NCBI GenBank assembly: GCA_016873255.1 | Contig: VGXR01000014.1 | Span: 1-45,691 of the forward strand | DNA from: Planctomycetota bacterium | GTDB taxonomy: Bacteria > Planctomycetota > Phycisphaerae > Phycisphaerales > SM1A02 | Direction: 5' to 3' | Length of the DNA stretch: 45,691 nucleotides | Shown here: positions 1-6,830 of the stretch, piece after piece | How the letters are laid out: each line of letters starts with the position of its first letter | How positions within the stretch are numbered: position 1 is the first letter of the stretch | Position numbers and translations under genes: made by a program | Notes under the pieces: model-generated | The model's input: the letters and a program-made list of their open reading frames with translations, nothing else | Told to the model about the DNA's origin: nothing | The model's database searches: none

Positions 1-70
1 CGAGCGGCTTCCCGGGGAAGCGGCTGCTGGCCCAGCGTGCCGGGATGACGGCGGCGGCGCGGACGTTCAT
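1..70 (-). CDS. kdsB: 3-deoxy-manno-octulosonate cytidylyltransferase, N-terminal fragment (cut by window edge)
   Basis: Only the first 23 codons lie in the window, read from position 70 towards 1. They translate to a start followed by AAAVIPARWASSRFPGKPL, which matches the N-terminal nucleotide-binding signature of KdsB-type CMP-Kdo synthetases (consensus IPAR-x-x-S-x-R-x-PGKPL). The enzyme activates Kdo with CTP for lipopolysaccharide inner core or lipid A assembly in the cytoplasm. The ATG overlaps the TGA of the preceding lipoprotein gene by the ATGA arrangement, so the two are probably translationally coupled in one minus-strand operon with the TPR gene. The family call is good because this signature is distinctive; the related NeuA-type CMP-sialate synthetases share part of it, and only the missing downstream sequence could separate them fully. 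Confidence 0.8.
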   Translation of the reverse strand, partial: MNVRAAAVIPARWASSRFPGKPL

Positions 71-1530
71 GGCTCGGGCACCTTGGTCGCCGGCGTGCCG
101 CCCGGCGGCGGGGCGGTGTCGCCCGGCGCACCGGCCTCGATCCTGCGCGCGGCCTCGCGCGCGCGCTCCGGGTACGTGGTGCCGAACGCGTAGACCTTGC
201 GCTTGCCATCGCGCTGCAGGCCGCGGTCGAGCGGGTGCGCGCCCGAAATGAGGGTGAGCAGCACGTCGGTGCTCACTTGGGGGTCCTCGTGGAAGTAGGA
301 GTGGCCGAGCCAGCTGCCCATCCGTTCCTCTGCTGCGGCGACGTCGACGATGTCCACATTCGCGTCGTCCTCGAGAAACTCGACGCGGCCCGGGGTGAGT
401 TCCGCGAGCGGCTGTCCGAGGCGCGCGAAGCCCGCCATCCACGCCGAGAAGTCGAGTGCCTTGTCGCGGCTGCTCACGTAGATGGTGGTCCGCTCGGGGA
501 CCTCCGTCGTGCCGTCGGCCACGCAGTCGCGGAACTCGTCGAGGTCCATGTCGGGTGCCACCAGCACGAGCCGCCCCAGCCGCAGCCCCTCCCGCACCGC
601 GGGCGCCGGGTCGGCCGAGCGCATGAGGCGCAGTTCGTGGATGGCCGCGACGGCAATCGGCGCGCCTGCGCTGTGCGCGATCACGTGGACCTTCCGGACG
701 CGATTGCCCGTTCCGAGCCGGGCAAGCAGGTGCCGGAACGTGCGCACCGACGCCGCGGCCGCGGCCTTGTCCGCCTGGTACGACCAGACGCTGTTGCGCG
801 AGGGCCACTCGAACTGCACGAGCGCCCCGCGGCGGCCGAGGTAGTGGAAGAGCGATGCGCCGACCGCGGCATTTCCCTCGATGTCCGTGTTGAAGCCGTG
901 CACGAACACGAACAACTCGTCGAGTCCGCTGTCCTGCAGCTGCCGCTCCACCGCCGCGGCGAAGCGGTCGCGCACCGCCGCTTCGATGCCGACTTCGGCG
1001 CTGCCCGTGCGCAGTTCCGCGGCGGAGGTCCACACGGGCCCGAAGTCGTCGATCGCCGCGATGCGCATCGGGGGCGTCCCGTCGCGGCCGTCGCGGCGCG
1101 AGAGCTCGCGGAGCTCGGGCCAGCCGAGGCCATCGTCGCCGATCCTGACGTCGAGGGTCCCGAGGCGCAGCTCGTCGGCGCGGTCGTTGCCGAAGTAGGT
1201 CGATGGACCACCGCTGTCCTTGCGGACGGACCGGTTTGTGGCCAGGAAGAGCCTGACGGTGGCGCCGCGGTCCGGCTCCGCGGTCTGCGCGAACGGGTCC
1301 GCGCCAGCGCGGTCGAACCCTACGGGCGTGGGCATCAACGAGTTTCCGCAGCCCGCGAGCGCCGCCGCGAGGAGCAACGCCGCGGCCGCGGCGAGGCGCG
1401 TCGAACCCAACTCAGCTGGGCACAAGTCAGCCGAGCTCATGTCAGCCGAGCTCAAGTCAGCTGAGCTCATGTCAGCCGAGCTCATGTCAGCCGAGCTCAT
1501 GTCAGCCGAGCTCATGTCAGCCGAGCTCAT
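67..1530 (-). CDS. lipoprotein with DUF900-type alpha/beta hydrolase domain
   Basis: The mature protein follows a lipoprotein signal with hydrophobic LAAAAALLLAAALAGC, where the cysteine is the lipobox residue, so it is probably anchored in the outer or cytoplasmic membrane. The central domain has FVFVHGFNTDIEGNA, QFEWPS and the nucleophile elbow VIAHSAGA (HSAG around the serine), typical of the DUF900 branch of alpha/beta hydrolases. The substrate is unknown. The start is uncertain: the reading frame begins one base after the stop of the TPR gene, and the first 35 codons are seven copies of a pentapeptide (M/L)SSAD encoded by a tandem repeat containing six in-frame ATGs. A start at 1530 gives 487 residues; the last ATG, at 1440, gives 457 residues and a more ordinary signal peptide. 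The stop overlaps kdsB. Confidence 0.8.
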   Translation of the reverse strand: MSSADMSSADMSSADMSSADMSSADLSSADMSSADLCPAELGSTRLAAAAALLLAAALAGCGNSLMPTPVGFDRAGADPFAQTAEPDRGATVRLFLATNRSVRKDSGGPSTYFGNDRADELRLGTLDVRIGDDGLGWPELRELSRRDGRDGTPPMRIAAIDDFGPVWTSAAELRTGSAEVGIEAAVRDRFAAAVERQLQDSGLDELFVFVHGFNTDIEGNAAVGASLFHYLGRRGALVQFEWPSRNSVWSYQADKAAAAASVRTFRHLLARLGTGNRVRKVHVIAHSAGAPIAVAAIHELRLMRSADPAPAVREGLRLGRLVLVAPDMDLDEFRDCVADGTTEVPERTTIYVSSRDKALDFSAWMAGFARLGQPLAELTPGRVEFLEDDANVDIVDVAAAEERMGSWLGHSYFHEDPQVSTDVLLTLISGAHPLDRGLQRDGKRKVYAFGTTYPERAREAARRIEAGAPGDTAPPPGGTPATKVPEP

Positions 1531-1541
1531 GTCAGCCGAGC
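1426..1541 (-). repeat. 15-bp tandem repeat spanning a stop/start junction (7 full copies plus a partial one)
   Basis: Plus-strand unit GTCAGCCGAGCTCAT occurs seven times from 1426 to 1530 (the 1441 and 1456 copies each have one change), followed by the first 11 bases of an eighth copy at 1531-1541 that is the 3' end of the TPR gene. A degenerate copy precedes it at 1411-1425. On the coding strand each unit reads ATG AGC TCG GCT GAC, so most units supply an in-frame start codon for the lipoprotein. The last coding bases and stop codon of the TPR gene look like the seed of the array. Each unit also contains the palindrome GAGCTC. Confidence 0.95.
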
Positions 1542-2998
1542 GTCCGCACCAGCTCGTCCACTTCCTTGCGGCGGGCGCGGACGTCCTTGTAGGCGATGTT
1601 CTTGCGGACGATCACGCTGCAGATGTCGGCGGCCTCCTTGGCATGGGCGCCCGACTTCTCCAGCTTGGCCAGCTCCATGAGGGCCAGCATCAGGTCGTAC
1701 TTGATGTCGAGCTCGCGCTCGCCCTGCGTGAGGTCGAGGGAGCCGAGCGCCTCCTTGAACTCGCCCACGGCCTCGGCATGCCAGCCTTCCTTGGAGAAGC
1801 AGCGTCCGAGCATCCAGGCACTGTTCACCTTGAGCTTCGGGTCGTCCTTGGCCGCCTGGAACGCGGCCATGGCGTCCTCGTAGCGGCCGAGCTCGTACTC
1901 GATGCGGCCGAGGTCGGCCCGCATCTCGCGGTTGGTGGGGTACTTCTGCACGCGCTCGCGGTAGACCTCGCCCTCGCGGTCGAGGAGGCGCGCGCGCGCG
2001 GCCTCGTGCGCCTGCTGCAGGGCAGGGTTGTCCGGTGCCTGCTCGAGCTGCTCGCGCGCGATGCGCTCGGCCCTGCGTGCCTGCGCGATGGTCAGGTCGT
2101 CGGCGGCCATCTTGAAGCGGTACTCGCTCAGGCGGCGGAAGCCGGTCATGAACACGTCGATCGCCCGGGCCTCGTCGTCGCCCTGGCCGCGCTTGCGCAG
2201 CAGCGATCCGTAGCGGTTGATGGCCTCGGGGGACATCGGGTCTTCCTCGAAGTCCTTCTTGGCCTTCTCGAGGGCCGTCTCCTCGCTGCCGCCTGCACCG
2301 GAGATGCTGTTTGCCGCCTCGAGCTGCCGCTGCTTCTCGGCGTCGCGCACCACCGTGCGGAATCCGCTGGTGCCGCCGCCGGACTGCGAGTAGCCGCCCT
2401 GCTGGATGGCGCGCGCGGCCGTGAGCTGGCGCATGCGGTCCTCGAGCGCGCCGTCGGAGGGATCGAGCCGCTGGGCCTCCTCGCCCGCCGCGAAGGCCTC
2501 GTTCCACGCCTCCACCTCGGAGAAGTAGTCGATCGCCTGCACCCAGACCTTCTTCTGGGGCTTCTTGGCCATCGCGTTGCGCAGCATGTTGAGGAGCTTG
2601 GGCGCAAGCCACTGCCCGAGCGGCGTCTGCCCCGCGCGGCCGGCGGCCTCCATCAGGCGGATGGCGGCCGACACGTTGTTGAGGTCGCGCATCCACACGT
2701 ACTCGGCGACCACCATCTTGTCGATGGGGCCGGGCCCCTCGATCTCCTTGACGTCCTTGCCGCCCGCGGGCGTCGACGTGGCGTGGAACTTGGTGGCCAC
2801 CTCGTACATGCCCTGGTGCGCGGCCAGGTTGCCGGGGTCGAACTTGAGCCCGTTGGCCCAGAGCTTGAGTGCGTACTCATGCTGGTCGGCCGCGCCCACC
2901 GTGCGGGCGTGGTCGAAGAACTTCCGCGCCTTCTCGGGCTGCGGTTCGAAGGGCTTCTCCGAATTGCCAGACTCGCCTTTGCGCCAACCGAAGATCAC
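1532..2998 (-). CDS. cytoplasmic tetratricopeptide-repeat protein
   Basis: The 488-residue protein has no signal peptide or membrane segment. It contains helical repeats with TPR spacing, for example around ALKLWANGLKFDPGNLAAH near the N-terminus and LGRIEYELGRYEDAMAAFQA and LGRCFSKEGWHAEAVGEFKE in the C-terminal half, with a Gly/Ser-rich stretch (GGYSQSGGGTSG) in the middle that may be a linker. TPR proteins are scaffolds for protein-protein contacts; no partner can be named. I chose the GTG at 2998 because GGAGG lies nine bases upstream (3008-3012); the longer frame to 3079 would overlap def and adds an Arg-rich stretch with no family resemblance. It heads the minus-strand unit TPR-lipoprotein-kdsB, and its stop is one base from the first ATG of the next gene. 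Confidence 0.8.
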   Translation of the reverse strand: MIFGWRKGESGNSEKPFEPQPEKARKFFDHARTVGAADQHEYALKLWANGLKFDPGNLAAHQGMYEVATKFHATSTPAGGKDVKEIEGPGPIDKMVVAEYVWMRDLNNVSAAIRLMEAAGRAGQTPLGQWLAPKLLNMLRNAMAKKPQKKVWVQAIDYFSEVEAWNEAFAAGEEAQRLDPSDGALEDRMRQLTAARAIQQGGYSQSGGGTSGFRTVVRDAEKQRQLEAANSISGAGGSEETALEKAKKDFEEDPMSPEAINRYGSLLRKRGQGDDEARAIDVFMTGFRRLSEYRFKMAADDLTIAQARRAERIAREQLEQAPDNPALQQAHEAARARLLDREGEVYRERVQKYPTNREMRADLGRIEYELGRYEDAMAAFQAAKDDPKLKVNSAWMLGRCFSKEGWHAEAVGEFKEALGSLDLTQGERELDIKYDLMLALMELAKLEKSGAHAKEAADICSVIVRKNIAYKDVRARRKEVDELVRTLG

Positions 2999-3024
2999 TG
3001 GGCGTTGCCTCCGTCGTGATTCCG

Positions 3025-3035
3025 TAGCGTAGCAT
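3025..3035. promoter_or_regulatory. shared -10 region of divergent def and TPR-gene promoters
   Basis: The plus strand reads TAGCGTAGCAT. TAGCGT or TAGCAT can act as a -10 element for def, whose ATG follows nine bases after 3035. On the other strand the same bases read ATGCTACGCTA, giving TACGCT (3031 to 3026) as a -10 for the TPR gene, 27 bases before its GTG. The core TAGCGTA is thus usable in both directions. No convincing -35 is visible for either. Confidence 0.45.
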
Positions 3036-3044
3036 CGACCCGGC

Positions 3045-3584
3045 ATGGCCGATCGACCCGAGGAACCCCGCCTCGCCACGCGTCCGGTGGTGCTCTACCC
3101 GGACCCCGTCCTGCGGCGGAAGGCCGCGCCGGTCCGGGCCGTCGACGGCTCGGTCCGCGCGCTGGTGGAGGAGATGTTCCGGCTGATGGACGCCGAGGAC
3201 GGGGCCGGCCTGGCCGCGCCGCAGATCGGCGAGTCGCTGCGCATCTTCGTGACCGGTGCCACCGAGCGGGGCGGGGCGCGCAAGGCCTACATCAACCCGG
3301 TGCTCGTGGACGTGACCGGCGACCTCGAGGCCATGGAGGAGGGCTGCCTGAGCCTTCCCGACATCCGGGGCTCGGTGCGCCGCCCGACCACGGTCACCAT
3401 CCGGGCGCTCGATGCCGACGGCACGGAATTCACCGAGACAAGCAGCGACTTCGCCGCGCGCGTCTGGCAGCACGAGCACGACCACCTCGAGGGCGTGCTC
3501 ATCATCGACAAGATGAGCCCCATCGACCGCCTGCGGGTCCGGCGCGCGCTCCGTGACCTGAAGGCCGCGGCGGACGAGGCGTGA
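3045..3584 (+). CDS. def: peptide deformylase
   Basis: Removes the formyl group from the N-terminal methionine of new proteins, using a bound metal ion (Fe2+ in the family). All three family motifs are present: GAGLAAPQIG near residue 53, EEGCLSLP near residue 98 (the cysteine is a metal ligand) and QHEHDHLEG near residue 142 (two histidine ligands and the catalytic glutamate of HExxH). The length of 179 residues is normal. No Shine-Dalgarno sequence precedes the ATG, and a TANNNT hexamer lies nine bases upstream, which suggests a leaderless mRNA. It is followed immediately by fmt, the enzyme that adds the formyl group it removes; this pairing is classical. Confidence 0.96.
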   Translation: MADRPEEPRLATRPVVLYPDPVLRRKAAPVRAVDGSVRALVEEMFRLMDAEDGAGLAAPQIGESLRIFVTGATERGGARKAYINPVLVDVTGDLEAMEEGCLSLPDIRGSVRRPTTVTIRALDADGTEFTETSSDFAARVWQHEHDHLEGVLIIDKMSPIDRLRVRRALRDLKAAADEA

Positions 3585-4618
3585 TGGCAGGGCACCGCGC
3601 CGCACAGGCCCGGAGCGCCGCGCAGCGGGACCCGGCCTCGCTCCCCGAGGTGGTGTTCCTCGGGTCCGGGGAGTTCGGGGTGCCGGTGCTGCGCATGCTC
3701 GCGGACGCGGGGCGCGTGGCGCTGGTGGTGAGCCAGCCCGACCGCGAGGCGGGGCGCGGCAAGAAGCTGACGCCGACACCGGTCACAGCGTTCGCGCTCG
3801 AGCGGGGATTGCCGCTCGTGCGGCCGCAGGACGTGAACGCCGCCGGGGAACTCGAGGTGGTTCGCGGCGCAGCCATCGCCGCCGCCGACCGTTCCGTGCG
3901 CGACGGTCGCCCCCAGCCGGGTGCGTGCTTCGTGGTGATCGCCTTCGGGCAGAAGCTCGGCGCGCCGCTCCTCGACGACGTGTTCGCGATCAACCTGCAC
4001 GGGTCGCTGCTGCCGCGCTGGCGCGGCGCGGCGCCCGTGCAGCGCGCGCTGATGGAGGGCGACCCGGTGGCGGGCGTCAGCATCATCGCGCTGGCAGAGC
4101 GCATGGATGCCGGCGTCGTCTACGCCGAGGAGCCGCTCGCCATCGGCCCGCGCCAGACCGCCGGCGAGCTGGCGGAGGCGCTCTCGGGGCTCGGCCCTGA
4201 CCTCGTGGCCGCCGTGCTCCATGCCTGGCGGTCCGGCACCGTGCAGGCCCGTGCGCAGGACGAGTCGAGGGCCACGCGCGCGCGAAAGCTGTCGCGCCAG
4301 GATGCGTGGGTGGACCTCTCGCTCCCGGCGCCGCGCGTGCGCGCACGGATCAACGGACTCAACCCGTGGCCCGGGTGCGCCATGACGGTGTCCGGCATCG
4401 CGCTCACCGTTCGGCGGTCGGAGGAGGCTGAGCGTCCGCACGACCTGCTGCCCGGGCAGGTGAACCCCGACGGCGTCCTTGCGTGCGGCGAGGGCGCGGT
4501 GCGGCTCCTCGAGGTGCAGCCTGCGGGCGGCCGGGTGATGGGGTTTGCGGAGTGGGCGCGCGGCGCGCGGCTGGCGGCGCCCGCGCCGGCAGCCAGTGCG
4601 CCGCCCGCGGGGGGCTGA
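3584..4618 (+). CDS. fmt: methionyl-tRNA formyltransferase
   Basis: Transfers a formyl group from 10-formyl-tetrahydrofolate to Met-tRNA(fMet). The N-terminal Rossmann part begins VVFLGSGEFGVPVLRML, the loop QPDREAGRGKKLTPTPV follows, and the signature INLHGSLLPRWRGAAPVQRA carries the catalytic asparagine and histidine plus the SLLP folate-binding motif. The C-terminal OB-like domain for tRNA contact runs from about residue 215. Length 344 residues is slightly above typical, with an N-terminal extension of about 20 residues. ATG at 3584 overlaps the def TGA by one base, with GAGG four bases upstream; a GTG at 3581 is also possible. It sits between def and queA in one operon. Confidence 0.95.
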   Translation: MAGHRAAQARSAAQRDPASLPEVVFLGSGEFGVPVLRMLADAGRVALVVSQPDREAGRGKKLTPTPVTAFALERGLPLVRPQDVNAAGELEVVRGAAIAAADRSVRDGRPQPGACFVVIAFGQKLGAPLLDDVFAINLHGSLLPRWRGAAPVQRALMEGDPVAGVSIIALAERMDAGVVYAEEPLAIGPRQTAGELAEALSGLGPDLVAAVLHAWRSGTVQARAQDESRATRARKLSRQDAWVDLSLPAPRVRARINGLNPWPGCAMTVSGIALTVRRSEEAERPHDLLPGQVNPDGVLACGEGAVRLLEVQPAGGRVMGFAEWARGARLAAPAPAASAPPAGG

Positions 4619-4622
4619 CGGC

Positions 4623-5687
4623 ATGTCGGGCCTCGCGACCGATCTCCTCGACTACCCCTTCGACGAGCGCTGCATCGCCACGGAGCCCGCGCACCCGCGC
4701 GATGCCGCACGGCTGATGGTGGTGGACCGGGCGAGCGGCGCGGTGCAGCACGCGCAGGTGCGCGACCTGCCGCGGTGGATCGGCGCCGGCGATGCGCTCG
4801 TCGTCAACCGTTCGTCGGTGCTGCGCGCGAGGCTCCGGACGCCCGACACCGAGGGGCTCCTCCTCGAGCCCACCGCCGACGGCTGCTGGCGCATGCTGCT
4901 TCGGCGCGCCAAGCGCTACCGGGCCGGGGACCGCCTGCCGCTCGTCGGCCCGCATGCGGGGGGTGGCGGCGACGCGCTCGAGCTGGTGGCGCGCGACGGC
5001 GGGGCCTGGAAGGTGCGCATCGCGGCCGGCACGGAGGGCGGCGACGCGGCCGCGGTGATCGAGCGCTCCGGTTGGACGCCGCTTCCGCCCTACATCCTGC
5101 GGGCCCGGGAGGGTCGACACGAGCCCGGGGACGACGACCACGACCGTGCCGAGTACGAGACCGTGTACGCCGATGCCGCGGCGCGGGGCTCGGTGGCCGC
5201 GCCGACGGCGGGCCTGCACTTCACCGACGAGCTGCTCGCGGAGCTCTCGGCGCGCGGCGTGCGGCGCGAGTCGGTGGTGCTGCACGTGGGCGCGGGCACC
5301 TTCAAGCCCGTCGATTCGGCGACCCTCGGCGAGCATCCGATGCACTCGGAGCCGATGTTCGTGCCGCCGGCGACGCTCGCCATGCTGCGCGAGTCGCCGA
5401 GGCCGCGCGTGGTGGCCGTCGGCACCACGGTGGTGCGGGCGCTCGAGTCGGTTCCCGCCGATGCCGGCGCAGGCGGATGGGGCGGCGAGACGTCGATCCT
5501 CATCGCCCCGGGGCATGCCTTCCGGAACGTCGATGCGATGCTCACCAACTTCCACCTTCCGCGGAGCACGCTGCTGGCGCTCGTCGGCGGGTTCGTCGGG
5601 CTGGAGCGCCTGAAGGAGCTGTATGCGCTCGCGCAGCGCGAGGGGTACCGCTTCTACAGCTTCGGCGATGCGATGCTCATCGCGTGA
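4623..5687 (+). CDS. queA: S-adenosylmethionine:tRNA ribosyltransferase-isomerase
   Basis: Adds the ribosyl part of SAM to preQ1 in tRNA and rearranges it to epoxyqueuosine, the penultimate step of queuosine synthesis. Recognised by the N-terminal DYPFDERCIATEPAHPRDAA, LVVNRSSVLRARL, the core GSVAAPTAGLHFTDELL, HVGAGTFKPV and HPMHSEPMFV, and the C-terminal LTNFHLPRSTLLALV; all are in the family order. The 354-residue length is normal. The ATG lies four bases after the fmt stop; the longer frame from 4545 would overlap fmt. The following step, QueG, is encoded elsewhere in this window (27023-28153). A strong hairpin 54 bases after the stop probably ends the def-fmt-queA transcript. Confidence 0.95.
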   Translation: MSGLATDLLDYPFDERCIATEPAHPRDAARLMVVDRASGAVQHAQVRDLPRWIGAGDALVVNRSSVLRARLRTPDTEGLLLEPTADGCWRMLLRRAKRYRAGDRLPLVGPHAGGGGDALELVARDGGAWKVRIAAGTEGGDAAAVIERSGWTPLPPYILRAREGRHEPGDDDHDRAEYETVYADAAARGSVAAPTAGLHFTDELLAELSARGVRRESVVLHVGAGTFKPVDSATLGEHPMHSEPMFVPPATLAMLRESPRPRVVAVGTTVVRALESVPADAGAGGWGGETSILIAPGHAFRNVDAMLTNFHLPRSTLLALVGGFVGLERLKELYALAQREGYRFYSFGDAMLIA

Positions 5688-5740
5688 GACGCGCGCCCGG
5701 CAGGCCCGAGGCACGCGTGTCGCGCAACGCGCAAAAGCTG

Positions 5741-5775
5741 GACCGCCCCGGCGAGGCGTGGTCGCCGGAGCGGTC
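5741..5775 (+). terminator. strong hairpin after queA, probable terminator
   Basis: GACCGC (5741-5746) pairs with GCGGTC (5770-5775) and CCGGCGA (5748-5754) with TCGCCGG (5762-5768), with one C/A mismatch between the two blocks and a seven-base loop. No T-run follows, so it may act with Rho or be only an mRNA 3' end stabiliser. Confidence 0.5.
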
Positions 5776-6080
5776 AAGACGCTTGGCCCGAGATCCGGCC
5801 TACGCCTTGAGGACTCGTGTGTCGCCCCCTGCGACGCGCCCGTGCATACACGCTTGCACTTCCGCGAAAGGCGACGGGTCCTTTCCCGAGCGGCAGGCTC
5901 CCGACGAACCCGCGCTCACCAGCAGATTGTCACGGGGGGAAACGATGACCCACCATGGGCTGCATCTTTCTGGATCGGCTGCAGCCAGACCGGTCGCTTC
6001 CATGGTGCCGCGGGTGCGCGCGAAGTCAAGGAGGAAGCGCACGGGGCGATCGTTCCCGGACACATCGATCGCACGGGGGC

Positions 6081-6086
6081 TACGCT
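6081..6086 (+). promoter_or_regulatory. TACGCT -10-like hexamer 7 bases before a start codon
   Basis: TACGCT fits TANNNT and is followed by GACCCGA and then the ATG of the EcsC-like gene at 6094. Transcription would begin at or next to the start codon, giving a leaderless mRNA. No Shine-Dalgarno sequence is present. Confidence 0.4.
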
Positions 6087-6093
6087 GACCCGA

Positions 6094-6729
6094 ATGGAAC
6101 TGAAGGACCTGCGGCGTGATGCGCTGAAGCTCGCCGACTGGATCACGGATCGGTCGATCGCCGGCGTGTCGCCGCTCTCGAGCGCCGCGGACCTCGCCGA
6201 GCGTTACCGCATCGACGCCGGGTTTGCCGACGACGACAAGCGCGTCGACGCGCTGATCCGCTGGGAGACCACGAAGAACTTCACCGCCGGGTTCATCACC
6301 GGGCTCGGTGGCGTGCTGACCCTTCCCATCACCGTGCCCGGGTCGGTGGCCGCATCGTGGCTGATCCAGGCGCGGATGGCCGCGGCGATCGCGTCGATCT
6401 ACGGGCACGATCCGCGGTCGGACAGGGTGCGCACCGTGGTGCTCCTGGCGCTCGTGGGCGATGCGAGCGCCTCGAAGCTCCTGAAGGGAGCGGGGATCGC
6501 CCTTGGGCGGCAGGCCGCGCTGCGCGCGATCGAGCGGGTCGGAGGCCGCACGCTGACCGAGCTCAACCGGGAGGTCGGCACGCAGCTCATCGCCAAGGGC
6601 ACCGTGAAGGGCGCGCGGGGAGTCGGGAAGCTGGTGCCGATCGCGGGCGGCGTGGTCAGCGGGGCGTTCGACGCGGTGTCCTGCCAGGTGGTGGGGCGGT
6701 GCGCCAAGCGGATGTTCCGTCCCGGGTGA
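6094..6729 (+). CDS. EcsC-family protein
   Basis: A 211-residue protein resembling the EcsC family: an amphipathic N-terminal part, the glycine-rich hydrophobic stretch ITGLGGVLTLPITVPGSVAA (about residues 70-90), then LIQARMAAAIASIYGHD and a second hydrophobic glycine-rich part near KLVPIAGGVVSGAFDA. The family is named after the third gene of the Bacillus ecs locus, but its molecular role is unresolved; the segments suggest peripheral or re-entrant membrane association. The ATG at 6094 is preceded by a TANNNT hexamer and no ribosome-binding site. It stands alone between queA and murE on the plus strand. Confidence 0.75.
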   Translation: MELKDLRRDALKLADWITDRSIAGVSPLSSAADLAERYRIDAGFADDDKRVDALIRWETTKNFTAGFITGLGGVLTLPITVPGSVAASWLIQARMAAAIASIYGHDPRSDRVRTVVLLALVGDASASKLLKGAGIALGRQAALRAIERVGGRTLTELNREVGTQLIAKGTVKGARGVGKLVPIAGGVVSGAFDAVSCQVVGRCAKRMFRPG

Positions 6730-6830
6730 GGCGGCGGGCGCCGCTGGACGGCAGGCGCGGTGGCTGCCGATGGACGTAGAGTGGAGCGCAGCGGCGGATG
6801 CCGCGCACGAACCCCGGCAAAGGACTGCCC

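Larger units (their letters stand above)
5688..6093. other. non-coding stretch between queA and the EcsC-like gene
   Basis: About 400 bases without a convincing gene. It holds the hairpin at 5741-5775 and the probable promoter of the downstream gene at its right end. A 47-codon frame (5945-6088) starts after GGGGGGAAACG, which resembles a ribosome-binding site, but its Arg/Ser-rich product looks like random high-GC translation. No tRNA or known RNA fold was recognised. Confidence 0.6.

Noticed and set aside
1426-1541. CRISPR-like array or pentapeptide-repeat protein
   Set aside because: Units are 15 bp with no spacers, so it is not CRISPR. The (M/L)SSAD peptide superficially fits A(D/N)Lxx pentapeptide repeats but covers only about 35 residues ahead of a signal peptide, too short for that fold.
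5945-6088. 47-codon frame after a G-rich ribosome-binding-like site
   Set aside because: The product is Arg/Ser-rich with no hydrophobic or structural pattern, and it ends five bases before a gene that has its own promoter-like hexamer. There is too little to support it.
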